Origin: Gammaproteobacteria bacterium HGW-Gammaproteobacteria-2
Lineage (GTDB): Bacteria; Pseudomonadota; Gammaproteobacteria; Xanthomonadales; Xanthomonadaceae
DNA: 64,000 bases
Assembly: GCA_002840015.1 (NCBI GenBank)
Contig: PGZE01000014.1
Coordinates: 1 to 64,000, forward strand
Reading direction: 5' to 3'
Shown here piece by piece: positions 1 to 9,558 of this stretch. The position numbers were made by a program, and so were the translations under genes. The notes under the pieces were generated by a model. That model searched no databases, was not told the DNA's origin, and was given only the letters and a program-made list of their open reading frames with translations. The number at the start of each line of letters is the position of its first letter. Position 1 is the first letter of the stretch.

Positions 1-2575
1 CGCTTTCGGTTGGCGAGAAGTAATATTCCCAACGCGCGTCATAGTTCTTCAGCGCAGTCGGCTTGAGCGCGGCATTGCCGAAGGTAACGATGTCGAGCAG
101 CGGATCGATGAAGGTGGATGCGCTGAGTTCGCGGAAATCCGGGCGCGACACGGTTTCGCTGTAGGCCAGACGCAACTGCTGTTTGTCGCTGATCAACCAC
201 GTTGCCGCCAGTGCCGGCAGGTTGTCGTTGGTGTCCAGCAGCGCCACCACCGGCGGATCGTTCGGGCGCAACACCGAGAATGTGGTGACGTTCTGCAGGT
301 TGCTTTCCTTGCGCACGCCCAGATTCAGGTTCACCGTCTGCCACAGGCTGAGGTTCAATGAGTAACCCTCGGCGTCGAGGCGCTGCTCGGCAAAATAGGT
401 GTCTGATGGCTGGGTGATTTCGGTCAGGCGAAAGCCGTTCGGGCCGATGCTGCCGGGGTTGAGGATGGCATCCAGCGAATCCAGCGCCAGCAACGCCGGG
501 TCGCGTGCGTCGCGGCCGTTGGGGGCAAAGAAAAAACGACGCACCCACGAATCGCGGCTGCGGTTGACGCGATTGACCTGCACCCCGAACTCGCCGTTGA
601 TGTTGTCGCTGAGTCGAAACGGCAGGTGCGCGCCGATATCCCAAGTGTGGCTGGAATCGTTGAGGTCGGCGAAGGTGGTGGTGTTGCTGTCGTTGTTGAG
701 TGAAAACAGGCGGCTGCCGTCATCCTGGATATCAAAGCGGTATTCGCGGGAAAACGGCGCGTAGCGCCCAGCCTTGGCAAAGGTGTACAGCCAGTCGAAG
801 GATGCGCCTTCCAGCAACGGCAACTCGCCCACGATCGGGAAATTGTGCTCACCGGATATCTGCCGCGACTTGAGTTCGTTCTCGATCCATTCGATCAGCG
901 AACGCTCCACATCCTGGTTGGTCTGGGTGCCGGTGCTGATGCGCGCTTCGTTCTCGGTCTGGCGCACGATCATGTTGGTGATGCGCAGCTTGTGATTCTC
1001 GCCATAGTCGATGCCGGCAACCAGAAAACCGCTGGCATCGATTTCGCGGATGGTACGTTGCAAGGCCAGATCATTGCGCAGCGCCAGGCCATCGCTGCTG
1101 GCTTGAAACTCACGGCGCACTTCATCGGTGCTGTCCCAGCTTTGCGAATGCCGGAACGAGGCCAGAAAGCCGGCTTTCCACTGCTCGGCAAACGTCCAAC
1201 TGTTGCCGCCAGCGAGCGCCAAGTTGCTGTCCGGGCCGATTTTTTTCTGATTGATGTCGTAGCGACCGCTGGCGAGGTCTTCACCCACGGCTTCCAGCTC
1301 GAGCGGGGTCAGGCCATTGGGGTTGGCCGGGGTGCGCGAGCGCAGGAAAACGCCGCGCCGTCGCAGGTCTTCCAGCACATCGGGCAAGGCGCGGCTGCCG
1401 TCATCAAAGCCGCTGATGTCGCTACCGCTGCCAAACTCGCGCAGGCCCTGCTTGCCGGTGGTGCCATCCACCCAGCCGGCGCCGAGCGACACCTTGAACA
1501 GCGGCGCATCGGGGAAGCCCTTGGTGCGCAGTTGGATGGTGCCACCGCCAAACTCGCCGGGCATGTCCGCCGAAAAGGTTTTCTGCACCACCACGCCTTG
1601 CAGGATTTCGGTGGGGAACAGATCCAGCGGAATCACGCGACGCGTGGGGTCGGGGCTGGGGATCTGTGCACCGTTGAGCAGCACGCTGGAGTAGCGCTCG
1701 CCGAGGCCGCGCACGAACACGAACTTGCCATCGACCAGGGTCAGGCCGGTGACGCGCTTGAGCGCGCCGGCAGCATCGGAATCACCGGCGCGGGCAATCT
1801 GCTCGGCGCCGAGAATGTCGGTGACCGCACCCGAATTGCGGCGCTCCTCCACAAAGGCAGCCAGCGAGCCCTCGACGAAGGGTTCCAGCACTACGAACTC
1901 GGGCAGCTCCATGCCGGCTGGCGAGAGCTGTACATCGCGTACGGTGTTTTGTTCGGCAGCGATGGCGATGGCATCGAGGGTTTGCGCGGCAAAACCAGGC
2001 GCCAGGATCGACAACGAATAGTTGCCGGCAATCAGCTCGGCCGTGAACTCGCCATTGCCATCGGTGATCACATCCAATGGCGTGCCGCTGATGAACACGC
2101 GAGCGCCAGCGATGGGTTTGCCATCCTCGACGCTGACGATGCGCCCGCTCAACACGCCCGGTGGGCCGGCGCTGACTGGAGCCTGCGTTACCGCACCGCC
2201 GCGCTTGAGTGCGCTGTCCAGAAACAGGCTGGGTGCGGCGTCCGGGTACAGAGTGCCGATCAACTCGGCGTCCTCTTTTTCGGCCAGATCCAGATCCAGC
2301 GCGGCCACTTCGCTATCGCCTCGACGAATACTCAAGCGGTGCGTCCCTGCCGGCACGCTGATGCGCAGCGCACCATCGCTATCGGTACGGCCCAGCGATT
2401 TGCCATCGATCACCACTTCGGCCAGCGGCAAGGGTTTGTCGCCGTCGAACAACACCACCGACAGCGCCGCCGGCTCGGCGGCGATGGCCATGCGGATGCC
2501 GAGGGTGAGCGCGGCAAGTGGCAGCAGCAAGCGTTGCCGTGCGGATACACGGCGCGTGGAGCGAGGAGTAGACAT
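1..2575 (-). CDS. TonB-dependent receptor with carboxypeptidase-regulatory-like N-terminal domains (C-terminus cut by window edge)
   Basis: Outer-membrane active transporter driven by the TonB system encoded just upstream. About 858 codons read without a stop to the left edge, so the end of the barrel is missing. The start ATG at 2575 overlaps the TGA of the TPR gene by one base (TGATG), implying coupled translation. Seen in the translation: a signal peptide (about residues 1-32), two beta-sandwich regulatory-like repeats (about 35-110 and 140-215, the second with GRIVSVEDGKPIAGARV), then a plug domain with FVRGLGERYSSVLLNG and GEFGGGTIQLRTK, then beta-barrel sequence. This architecture is usual for receptors of polymers or glycans, but the ligand cannot be read here. 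Its place as last gene of a TonB operon suggests a dedicated partner relationship. Confidence 0.9.
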   Translation of the reverse strand, partial: MSTPRSTRRVSARQRLLLPLAALTLGIRMAIAAEPAALSVVLFDGDKPLPLAEVVIDGKSLGRTDSDGALRISVPAGTHRLSIRRGDSEVAALDLDLAEKEDAELIGTLYPDAAPSLFLDSALKRGGAVTQAPVSAGPPGVLSGRIVSVEDGKPIAGARVFISGTPLDVITDGNGEFTAELIAGNYSLSILAPGFAAQTLDAIAIAAEQNTVRDVQLSPAGMELPEFVVLEPFVEGSLAAFVEERRNSGAVTDILGAEQIARAGDSDAAGALKRVTGLTLVDGKFVFVRGLGERYSSVLLNGAQIPSPDPTRRVIPLDLFPTEILQGVVVQKTFSADMPGEFGGGTIQLRTKGFPDAPLFKVSLGAGWVDGTTGKQGLREFGSGSDISGFDDGSRALPDVLEDLRRRGVFLRSRTPANPNGLTPLELEAVGEDLASGRYDINQKKIGPDSNLALAGGNSWTFAEQWKAGFLASFRHSQSWDSTDEVRREFQASSDGLALRNDLALQRTIREIDASGFLVAGIDYGENHKLRITNMIVRQTENEARISTGTQTNQDVERSLIEWIENELKSRQISGEHNFPIVGELPLLEGASFDWLYTFAKAGRYAPFSREYRFDIQDDGSRLFSLNNDSNTTTFADLNDSSHTWDIGAHLPFRLSDNINGEFGVQVNRVNRSRDSWVRRFFFAPNGRDARDPALLALDSLDAILNPGSIGPNGFRLTEITQPSDTYFAEQRLDAEGYSLNLSLWQTVNLNLGVRKESNLQNVTTFSVLRPNDPPVVALLDTNDNLPALAATWLISDKQQLRLAYSETVSRPDFRELSASTFIDPLLDIVTFGNAALKPTALKNYDARWEYYFSPTES

Positions 2576-3717
2576 CAGGCACAGGTCCAGCGCGCGTCGG
2601 CGCACTCTTGCATCAGGCGGCGTAGTTCGGTGGCTTTGCGGAACAGTTCAGGGCGCTGCAACGGCACCAAATTGCGTTCAGCGGCGGTGTGCTCGCCAAT
2701 CCGGTACCAGGCGTAGGCCAACGCATAGCGGATGTCCTCATCACTCAGCAGACCGGCGCGCCCCAGGGCGCCTTCGCTGGCGGCGACTTCGTCGTAGCGG
2801 CGTTGTTGTATGAGGATGCCGATGCGTTGCTTGAACTTGGCTGCCGGGTCGGCGATCAGGGCATTGAGTCGCAGCGCGCGCGCGTAATGGCCGGCGCGGC
2901 GAAACAGTTCGGCCGCTTCCAGATTCAGTGCCGGCTCGTGTAGCGCTGCGGTTGCCAGAATCTCGGCAGCAGCGAGCGGGTCGCCCTTGCCCAGCCAGGT
3001 TTGTGCCAGTGCCTTGTCGATGCCGGCATCGCCGGGGAAGCGCAGCCGCGCCGATTCCAGAAAGCGCAGTGCTTCATCAATGCCGCCGGCGCGGCGCAGC
3101 GCAGTACCAATGGCGATGTAGTCCTCGCTCTTGCCATCGGCGCGGGCGATGTAGGCTCGGCCCAGTTCGGCGGCCTGCAGATTCAGCCCGGCGTCGATCA
3201 GGTAAAACACCTGCCGGCGCATGAATGACAAATTGCCCGGAAACTGGCTGCCGGCGGCGCTCAACGTGTCCATCGCCGGTTGCCGCTCGCCCAGCATCCA
3301 GTGTGCGTGGGCGCGCATCAGCCAGGCACCGGACAGCGCGGTGACGCCATCGCCAGCGCTGTCGAGCGCACTCAACGCATCGCGATACTGCTCCAGACCA
3401 AAATGCGCCTGCGCCAGGTACAGATACACCAGTGGGTCGGTCTGGCCGGCGGCAATCGCGGCGCTGAAGCCTTCCACGGCCTCGGTCATCTTCTGCTGTT
3501 CCAGCGCCAGCAGGCCGCGCACGGTGTAGTACTGGATCAAATCGACGCCTTCGGCGGCAGGGTCGATATTCGCCAATGCCTGCTCGGCGCGGGCGTATTC
3601 GCCGTCGCGGGTGAGCAGGGTGGCCAGGCCTAGGTAATCCACCTCGTCATTCTTGCTGGCCGCAAATGCAGCAAGGTTGCCAAGCAACAGCACGATCAGT
3701 ACGAATGCGCGCATCAC
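2575..3717 (-). CDS. Secreted TPR-repeat protein of the TonB2-type operon
   Basis: About 380 residues. An N-terminal signal sequence (MRAFVLIVLLLGNLAAFAA) is followed by helical TPR-like repeats, so it is probably periplasmic. Two starts are possible: GTG at 3717, directly after the TonB stop, or ATG at 3714. The latter gives the cleaner signal peptide. In Vibrio and Shewanella TonB2 clusters a TPR protein occupies this same position after tonB, and it is thought to assist transport by the complex. The stop overlaps the receptor start by one base. No catalytic motif is visible. Confidence 0.85.
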   Translation of the reverse strand: MMRAFVLIVLLLGNLAAFAASKNDEVDYLGLATLLTRDGEYARAEQALANIDPAAEGVDLIQYYTVRGLLALEQQKMTEAVEGFSAAIAAGQTDPLVYLYLAQAHFGLEQYRDALSALDSAGDGVTALSGAWLMRAHAHWMLGERQPAMDTLSAAGSQFPGNLSFMRRQVFYLIDAGLNLQAAELGRAYIARADGKSEDYIAIGTALRRAGGIDEALRFLESARLRFPGDAGIDKALAQTWLGKGDPLAAAEILATAALHEPALNLEAAELFRRAGHYARALRLNALIADPAAKFKQRIGILIQQRRYDEVAASEGALGRAGLLSDEDIRYALAYAWYRIGEHTAAERNLVPLQRPELFRKATELRRLMQECADARWTCA

Positions 3718-4350
3718 TCAGCCCCGACTCAGATCAAAACGCACGCGCTGGCGCGCCCACACCCGGACGTGTTCACCCTTGTAGGTGGCCGGTTCGAATT
3801 TCCAGTTCTGCACCCCGGCAACGGCGATGTCGTCAAACACGCCGGCCGGCTGTGCTTCGAGCACCTTCACTTTTTCCACTTGCCCGGTTGGGCTGATCAA
3901 CACGCTGAGCAGCACATAGCCGGTAATGCCCTGCGCTTTGGCGCGGGCCGGGTAGACCATCGGTGTTTGCAGGATCGGTCGCGGTGCCTGATCGACGCTG
4001 TCATCGGTCATCACCACATCGCCGCTGTCGCCAAGCAAGCCCTGGCCCAGATCAAGATCGGAACTGTCGAACGCCGGCAGGCCGAAATCGAGCCCGGACA
4101 GGGACGAGTCCAGCCCGAGCAGCGGTGTCGGTGCGGCGCGGGTTGGCCGCTTTGGCGGTTCGGGTTTGCGCACCACCTCCTTGGGCTTGGGTTTTTCTTT
4201 CTTGACCACGGCGATGCTGGAGCCGACCAACTCATTGGCCTTGTCGCGCTGCGCAAACGGGTTGTTCATCAGCACAACCAATGCCAGCACCAGCACCGAG
4301 CCGGCAATGGCGGTGGCAACGCCAACCGCATGGGCGCGTGACAGCGCCAT
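3718..4350 (-). CDS. tonB: TonB energy-transducer protein (TonB2 type)
   Basis: 210 residues: a short cytoplasmic N-terminus, one membrane helix (about 9-29), a Lys/Pro-rich periplasmic linker (KKEKPKPKEVVRKPEPPKRP), and a C-terminal TonB domain with TPMVYPARAKAQGITGYV and the conserved NWKFEPA stretch. It couples the inner-membrane ExbB/ExbD proton-motive machinery to outer-membrane receptors. The linker is shorter than that of E. coli TonB, as usual for TonB2 proteins. The start ATG at 4350 overlaps the exbD stop by one base. Confidence 0.92.
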   Translation of the reverse strand: MALSRAHAVGVATAIAGSVLVLALVVLMNNPFAQRDKANELVGSSIAVVKKEKPKPKEVVRKPEPPKRPTRAAPTPLLGLDSSLSGLDFGLPAFDSSDLDLGQGLLGDSGDVVMTDDSVDQAPRPILQTPMVYPARAKAQGITGYVLLSVLISPTGQVEKVKVLEAQPAGVFDDIAVAGVQNWKFEPATYKGEHVRVWARQRVRFDLSRG

Positions 4351-4763
4351 CAGCCTTCGCCCGCCTCGGTGACGGTGGCGACGCCGACATCCTCGGCGCC
4401 GGACAAACGCGCCTGATCGACCACTTCAACCAACCGCCCCGCAGGCACCACTTCATCGGTGACCACCAATACCGACTTGCCGGTCATGCCTTTGAGCAGG
4501 TCGCGCAAACGGCCCTGCAGCGCCCATACGCGCACCGACTCGCCTTCCAGAAACACTTCGCCGGCCTTGCTGATGTAAACCCGCACCGCCTTGGTCGAGG
4601 ACACCGTCTGGGTCTTGGCGCCCGGGCGATTGATGTCGATCTTCATGTCCTTGACGAAGGTGGTGCTGACCATGAAAAAGATCAGCAGGATGAAGGTCAT
4701 GTCGATCATCGGGGTCAGGTCGACCGAGCTTTCCACCATTTTCTTTTCGCGCCGTCGCAACAT
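4350..4763 (-). CDS. exbD: ExbD/TolR-family biopolymer transport protein
   Basis: 137 residues with one N-terminal membrane helix carrying the family motif VDLTPMIDMTFILLIFFMVS; the Asp residue in PMIDM is the likely proton-carrying residue. A periplasmic domain follows. With ExbB it forms the proton channel that energises TonB. It starts 2 nt after the exbB stop and its own stop overlaps the tonB start, so the operon is translated as a block. Confidence 0.93.
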   Translation of the reverse strand: MLRRREKKMVESSVDLTPMIDMTFILLIFFMVSTTFVKDMKIDINRPGAKTQTVSSTKAVRVYISKAGEVFLEGESVRVWALQGRLRDLLKGMTGKSVLVVTDEVVPAGRLVEVVDQARLSGAEDVGVATVTEAGEG

Positions 4764-4765
4764 GA

Positions 4766-5410
4766 TCAGTGTCCTTGCCCGGCATCGGTGCCGGGAGCGT
4801 CGTGGTCGGCAGGGCTGCTGACCAGAATGTCGGTGATCTGCGCCAGATCCAGTTCGATCTGGTGCTGGCGGCGATCGAGCACCGATTTGGCAATCACCCC
4901 CGGCACCGCTACCACCAGACCCATTTGCGTGGTGAACAAGGCAGTGGAGATGCCCGAGGCAATGCCGCCTGATTGCGAGAACAGGGTCATGTCGCCGAGC
5001 GATTCAAAAGTTACGATCATGCCCATCACGGTGCCGAGCAGGCCGAGCAGTGGTGCGATCATCACCAGGGTAGTGATCAGCACGCTGCCTTCCTTGAGTT
5101 CACGTTGGTACTCGGCGAATGCGTCATCAAGCCGACGCCGCAGATCGGGCAGGCCGCTGCGCTTGAGCGCAAGGCCGCGCGCGACCGCCAGATCGACGAT
5201 ACCGTTGGGCGCATTGCTGCGGCCATCGATGCCGCGCTTGAGCAGCACCCGCACGTTCTTGGCCGAACCACGGCGCAACAGCATCCAGCGCACCCCGAGT
5301 GCGTACCACAGCAATACCGTCACCAGAAGCAGGATCGGCATCACCACGCCGCCGGCCTGCAGGTAGCTGGCGATCAGGCTGAGCGCGGTGTCCTGGCCGT
5401 GGCCGCCCAT
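4766..5410 (-). CDS. exbB: ExbB/MotA/TolQ-family proton channel protein
   Basis: 214 residues from ATG 5410, chosen because it lies 7 nt after the preceding stop and leaves a normal ExbB2 N-terminus (MGGHGQDTALSL). Three membrane helices are evident: one near residues 20-40, and two in the C-terminal MotA_ExbB domain with MIAPLLGLLGTVMGMI and TTQMGLVVAVPG. It partners ExbD to convert proton-motive force into TonB movement. The following tandem gene pair (TtpC-like and ExbB) is diagnostic of TonB2 systems. Confidence 0.93.
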   Translation of the reverse strand: MGGHGQDTALSLIASYLQAGGVVMPILLLVTVLLWYALGVRWMLLRRGSAKNVRVLLKRGIDGRSNAPNGIVDLAVARGLALKRSGLPDLRRRLDDAFAEYQRELKEGSVLITTLVMIAPLLGLLGTVMGMIVTFESLGDMTLFSQSGGIASGISTALFTTQMGLVVAVPGVIAKSVLDRRQHQIELDLAQITDILVSSPADHDAPGTDAGQGH

Positions 5411-5417
5411 ATCGACC

Positions 5418-6839
5418 TCAGGCTGCCTTGCCAAGCGCGCTGAACTGCGCTTCCTGCTGCGCATTGACCACGCGCAGCGCGGCCTGCTCCATGTCATCCT
5501 TGATGCGTTCGGCCCAGCCGCCCATCAGGTTGCCCAGCAGCAACATCGGGATCGCCACGATCAGACCAAGCTCAGTGGTGACCAGCGCGGTGGCGATGCC
5601 GCCGGACAGCAATTTCGGGTCGGAGGTGCCAAACTCGGTGATGATGTCGAAGGTCTGGATCATGCCGGTGACGGTACCGAGCAGGCCGAGCAACGGCGCC
5701 ACTGCGGCAATCACCATGATGAAAGCGCCGAAGCGATTCAGATGCACCGATTCGTGCAGGATCGATTCGGAGATGATGTCTTCCAGATGTTCGCGATCAC
5801 GATCGAGGTTGCGCAGCGCCGCCGTCACCACGCGCGCTGCCGAACCCTTGTGCCGCTTGGCCGCAGTGATGGCATCGTCGATGCGCTGTTCGGCCAGTGG
5901 CCGCAGCACCGCATCGATGGTCGGCGCGACCGCCGCGCCGGCATTTTTCAAGAATGCGGCGCGCAGCGCGACCAGCGCCAGGCCGAGCGCACCGAGCGCC
6001 AGAATGATATAGCCGATGAAGCCGCCCTTGGCGATCTCGCCGGCAATGGTCTTGGCTTCCGGTTCGGTGACGGCGGTGTTGATGTTTTCGAACAGGTACA
6101 CGCCGAGCGGCGAAATCCGGTTGCCCTTGGCCAACGCCAGCGCACTCTCGCTACCGCTTTGGCCGGGGGCATCCCACAGCCGCAACTGGCCGCCGCCGGC
6201 CGGCACCAGCGCACCGCTGGCTTCACTTGAAACGCCGTAGGCGGCGATGTTGCCCCAATGGATGATGGTGCCATCGACCTGCTTGCCGTCGGCGCGGTAG
6301 AAGCTGCCTGGCTGCTGACGCAAACGACTGAATGCGGCCAGTGTGTGCGATGCCAGTTCAAACACGCGTTTGAGCTGTGCGGATTCTTCCAGTTCGGCAA
6401 AGCTGGCCTGCTTGAGGGTTTCATCGCCAAAGCCGCCGAGGGTGGCGCGCGCCTGTTCGATAGTGACATTGACCAGTTCGCGGTTATCTGCGGCGACCTG
6501 TGCCTGCTCGTCGCCGCGCACCAGTTCATTGCTCAGCGCTTCGGCCTGCGATTTGGCGGCCAGCACGCGCGATTCCAGCGCGTTGATCTGGCCTTGCAGG
6601 GCGGCGCGATCACGCTCCAGCGCATTACGTGTTTGCGCCACGCGCTCACTCAGTTCGCGCTTTTGCGCCTGCAAGAAGGCGTACTCTTTTTTGTAGGCCT
6701 GGTCGAGCGAAATCGTGGGCGGTGCGGCAACCGGTGCGGGTGCTGGCGCGGTGCTTGGCGTTGCCGGCGCGGTTTGCGCCAGCGCTGGCAGTGCCAGGCT
6801 CAGGGCGGTCAACATGATGATGTTGCGCAAGGTGCTCAT
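5418..6839 (-). CDS. TtpC-like MotA/TolQ/ExbB-family protein with periplasmic coiled coil
   Basis: 473 residues. A signal peptide (to about residue 22) and an Ala/Pro-rich stretch precede a coiled-coil region (about 45-150), then a small beta domain. The C-terminal third is an ExbB-like proton-channel domain with AAVAPLLGLLGTVTGMIQTF and TTELGLIVAIPML. This matches the TtpC protein found in Vibrio TonB2 operons, where it is needed for transport through the TonB2 complex. The start ATG overlaps the DUF3450 stop (ATGA). The family name is from memory; the domain order is seen directly. Confidence 0.88.
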   Translation of the reverse strand: MSTLRNIIMLTALSLALPALAQTAPATPSTAPAPAPVAAPPTISLDQAYKKEYAFLQAQKRELSERVAQTRNALERDRAALQGQINALESRVLAAKSQAEALSNELVRGDEQAQVAADNRELVNVTIEQARATLGGFGDETLKQASFAELEESAQLKRVFELASHTLAAFSRLRQQPGSFYRADGKQVDGTIIHWGNIAAYGVSSEASGALVPAGGGQLRLWDAPGQSGSESALALAKGNRISPLGVYLFENINTAVTEPEAKTIAGEIAKGGFIGYIILALGALGLALVALRAAFLKNAGAAVAPTIDAVLRPLAEQRIDDAITAAKRHKGSAARVVTAALRNLDRDREHLEDIISESILHESVHLNRFGAFIMVIAAVAPLLGLLGTVTGMIQTFDIITEFGTSDPKLLSGGIATALVTTELGLIVAIPMLLLGNLMGGWAERIKDDMEQAALRVVNAQQEAQFSALGKAA

Positions 6840-7609
6840 TTCGCACCTCCGGCATTGGCCACGGGCAGTTCAAACCAGCCTTGCCGGATCTGCTTTTTCA
6901 GGGCGTCATACAGCGTGTTGATGCGGGCGATGTCATCGCGTTCGCTGACGGGCACAAATTGCCAGCCATCAGTGCCGAGTTGCGCCAGCCCGACGCGGCC
7001 ATCCTGGGTGCGGAAATACAGCGCCATGCTGCCGATCTTGGCTACTTCGGCCAGTACCCGCTCATCGCCGAGCGCGATGGTCTGGCTGTGCAGGCCGTTT
7101 TCGCGGGTGATACGGAACTCATCCTCGTAAAACGCCCACAGCCGGTTGACCGCACGTGGCACCGGCAGCGAGCCGCTGTCAACTTGGGTGCGGAAGCTAT
7201 CGAGTTCGCCGAGGCGCTCGTCGCGCTTGAACGGCAGGCCGGTGGCAATGTACTGGCGCAGGTTGGCCAGTGCATCGAGCAACAGCGGTTTGAGGTTGTC
7301 GGCAATCAGGCCGGCATCGACCTGCTCTTCCTGTGCCGTGGCCAGTTTCTCGCGCAGTTCGCGCGCAGCCAGTTGCTGGCGTTCCAGATTGGCTTGCAGT
7401 TCGGCCTTCTGCGCATTCAATGTGCCCAGCGCGGTGCGTTGCTCATCGCGCAGCAGGGTCAGTTCGCCATTGAGCGCTTCAACCTCGGCACGCAGGCGGA
7501 TCAACCCCTGCGACAGTTCGTCGGCGTCGGCGGCCCGTGCCGCGTGCGGTGCTGCCAGCGCGATCGACAGTGCGGTCGCGCACAGTGCCAGTGCAGACAG
7601 GTGCTTCAT
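6836..7609 (-). CDS. DUF3450 periplasmic coiled-coil protein, first gene of the TonB2-type operon
   Basis: 257 residues from ATG 7609, chosen because GGAG lies at the right distance upstream and the protein then begins with a clean signal peptide (MKHLSALALCATALSIALA...ARA). A long coiled coil (about residues 30-110) is followed by an alpha/beta region with YFRTQDGRVGLAQLGTDG. DUF3450 proteins accompany TtpC-type genes in TonB2 operons and are presumed periplasmic partners of the complex. It heads a seven-gene, nearly gap-free operon and is transcribed divergently from argS. Confidence 0.87.
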   Translation of the reverse strand: MKHLSALALCATALSIALAAPHAARAADADELSQGLIRLRAEVEALNGELTLLRDEQRTALGTLNAQKAELQANLERQQLAARELREKLATAQEEQVDAGLIADNLKPLLLDALANLRQYIATGLPFKRDERLGELDSFRTQVDSGSLPVPRAVNRLWAFYEDEFRITRENGLHSQTIALGDERVLAEVAKIGSMALYFRTQDGRVGLAQLGTDGWQFVPVSERDDIARINTLYDALKKQIRQGWFELPVANAGGAK

Positions 7610-7752
7610 GGTGTGCTCCGAGTGCAGGGTGCCGGCCCGGACGGGCGAGCAGTTCACGAAGCAGGATATGACCGCACGGTTACCGATTTATGACGGTCAT
7701 GGCAGATAAAGGTCGCCTGAGAAACACACAATGACCCGACAATCGCGGCTTT

Positions 7753-7773
7753 AACCCGGTAAAATGCCGGGTT
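7753..7773. promoter_or_regulatory. Hairpin overlapping a -10-like TAAAAT ahead of argS
   Basis: A 7-bp stem (AACCCGG / CCGGGTT) encloses the loop TAAAATG. The loop resembles a -10 box, with CCGACA 18 nt upstream as a weak -35. It lies about 20 nt before the argS start, in the divergent gap between DUF3450 and argS. It could be the argS promoter or a small terminator-like stem; the sequence does not decide. Confidence 0.3.
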
Positions 7774-7794
7774 TTCCGTTTGAGTGTCGTCCCC

Positions 7795-9558
7795 GTGAAA
7801 GACTTGTTGCACGAATTGGTGGCCCAGGCGCTCCTGGATCTGAAGCGTGATGGCGTGTTGGCGGCTGATCTGGAACTGCCTGAATGCACCATCGAGCGCA
7901 GCCGCAGCCGTGAGCACGGTGACTATGCCTGCAATATGGCAATGCCACTGGCGAAATTGACGGGGCGCAAACCACGCGAGTTGGCGCAGTTGCTGGTTGA
8001 TACCTTGCCCAAGTCGCAGCATGTCGAGCGTATCGAGATTGCCGGGCCGGGATTCATCAACTTTCATTTGGCTGCAGCCTGTCGTCTCGGCGTGATTCGC
8101 CGGGTGCTCGATGCCGGCGAGGATTATGGCCGCGAACCGGAAGGTTCACGCGAGAGCCTGACCGTCGAGTTTGTGTCCGCCAATCCCAATGGCCCGCTGC
8201 ATGTTGGCCACGGCCGCGGTGCGGCCTATGGCGCGTCGCTGGCCAACCTGCTGGAAGCCTGGGGCCACAAGGTGCAGCGCGAGTACTACGTCAACGATGC
8301 CGGCCGGCAGATGGACATCCTCGCGGTGAGCGTCTGGATGCGCTATCACGAGCTTGGTGGCGTGAATGTGCGGATGCCCGACAATGGCTACAAGGGCGAG
8401 TATGTGGTCGAGATTGCGCGCGAGTTGCGCAACCGCGAAGGCGATCGCCTGCGCCGCAGCGCGATCGAGATCAGCGACGGGTTGCCCGCCGATGCCAGTG
8501 ACGGCGGTGATAAAGAGGACCATGTCGATGCCTTGATCGCGCGTGCCAAGCAGTTGCTTGGTGAGGCTGACTATCGTTTGGTGTTCGAGTCGGGCCTGAA
8601 CTGGTGTCTGGCCGACATCCGTGCCGACCTCGGTGAGTTCGGTGTTCATCACGATGTGTTTTTCTCCGAGCGCTCGTTGATGACCGATGGCTACGTCAGC
8701 CGCGCGATCGATCTGCTGCGCAGCAATGGCCATTTGTACGACCTTGATGGCGCAGTGTGGTTTAGGGCAACCGCCTTCGGCGACGACAAGGATCGCGTGG
8801 TGGTGCGTGACAACGGCGTCACCACCTACTTTGCATCGGACCTTGGCTATCTGCTGAGCAAGTTCGAACGTGGCTTTGAGCGCGCGCTCTATGTGTTTGG
8901 CGCCGATCATCACGGCTATATCGTGCGGCTGAAGGCGGCGGCAAAAGGCCTTGGCCTGAATCCCGATCACATCGAAATCTTGCTGGTGCAGTTTGCGGTG
9001 CTGTATCGCGGTGGCGAGAAAGTGCAGATGTCGACCCGCTCGGGCAGTTTTGTCACTCTGCGCGAGTTGCGTGAGGAAGTGGGTACCGATGCTGCGCGCT
9101 TTTTCTATGTGATGCGCAGCAACGACCAGCATCTGGATTTTGACCTCGATCTGGCGCGCAGCCAGAGCAATGACAACCCGGTGTACTACGTGCAGTACGC
9201 CCACGCTCGCATTTGTTCGTTGTTCCGGCAGCTTGAGGAAAAGCAGCTGAGCTATCACCGCAGCGCGGCCGAGGCGGCGCGCGGCCGTTTGGTAGAAGTC
9301 CAGGAGCTGGACCTGCTCAATGCGATGATGCGCTTCCCCGAATCGATCGAGTCGGCGGCACTGAACCGATCACCGCAGATTCTGGTCACCTACTTGCGTG
9401 AACTTGCGGCGGCGTTTCACACGTTTTACAACGCGCATCCGATTTTGGTCAACGACGAAGCCTTGCGTAATGCCCGGCTTGGCCTGTGTGTAGCGGCACG
9501 GCAGGTTTTGGTCAATGGCCTCAAACTGCTGGGTGTTGGCGCCCTGGAGAAAATGTGA
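7795..9558 (+). CDS. argS: Arginyl-tRNA synthetase
   Basis: Charges tRNA-Arg. 587 residues from GTG 7795; an in-frame TTG at 7780 would add five residues, but family members begin with Met-Lys as here. The N-terminal Add domain occupies about residues 1-90. The class I HIGH-like signature appears as FVSANPNGPLHVGHGRG, and the KMSKS region as KVQMSTRSG, as normal for ArgS. A C-terminal DALR anticodon-binding domain follows (NAMMRFPESIESAA). The stop overlaps the next gene's start by one base (TGATG), so the SPOR protein is probably translated from the same message. Confidence 0.97.
   Translation: MKDLLHELVAQALLDLKRDGVLAADLELPECTIERSRSREHGDYACNMAMPLAKLTGRKPRELAQLLVDTLPKSQHVERIEIAGPGFINFHLAAACRLGVIRRVLDAGEDYGREPEGSRESLTVEFVSANPNGPLHVGHGRGAAYGASLANLLEAWGHKVQREYYVNDAGRQMDILAVSVWMRYHELGGVNVRMPDNGYKGEYVVEIARELRNREGDRLRRSAIEISDGLPADASDGGDKEDHVDALIARAKQLLGEADYRLVFESGLNWCLADIRADLGEFGVHHDVFFSERSLMTDGYVSRAIDLLRSNGHLYDLDGAVWFRATAFGDDKDRVVVRDNGVTTYFASDLGYLLSKFERGFERALYVFGADHHGYIVRLKAAAKGLGLNPDHIEILLVQFAVLYRGGEKVQMSTRSGSFVTLRELREEVGTDAARFFYVMRSNDQHLDFDLDLARSQSNDNPVYYVQYAHARICSLFRQLEEKQLSYHRSAAEAARGRLVEVQELDLLNAMMRFPESIESAALNRSPQILVTYLRELAAAFHTFYNAHPILVNDEALRNARLGLCVAARQVLVNGLKLLGVGALEKM

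Noticed and set aside
845-2716. A 623-codon plus-strand open frame covering the first receptor gene
   Set aside because: It is the antisense shadow of the receptor, which has signal peptide, plug and barrel features and a coupled start. The plus-strand frame has no recognisable domain.
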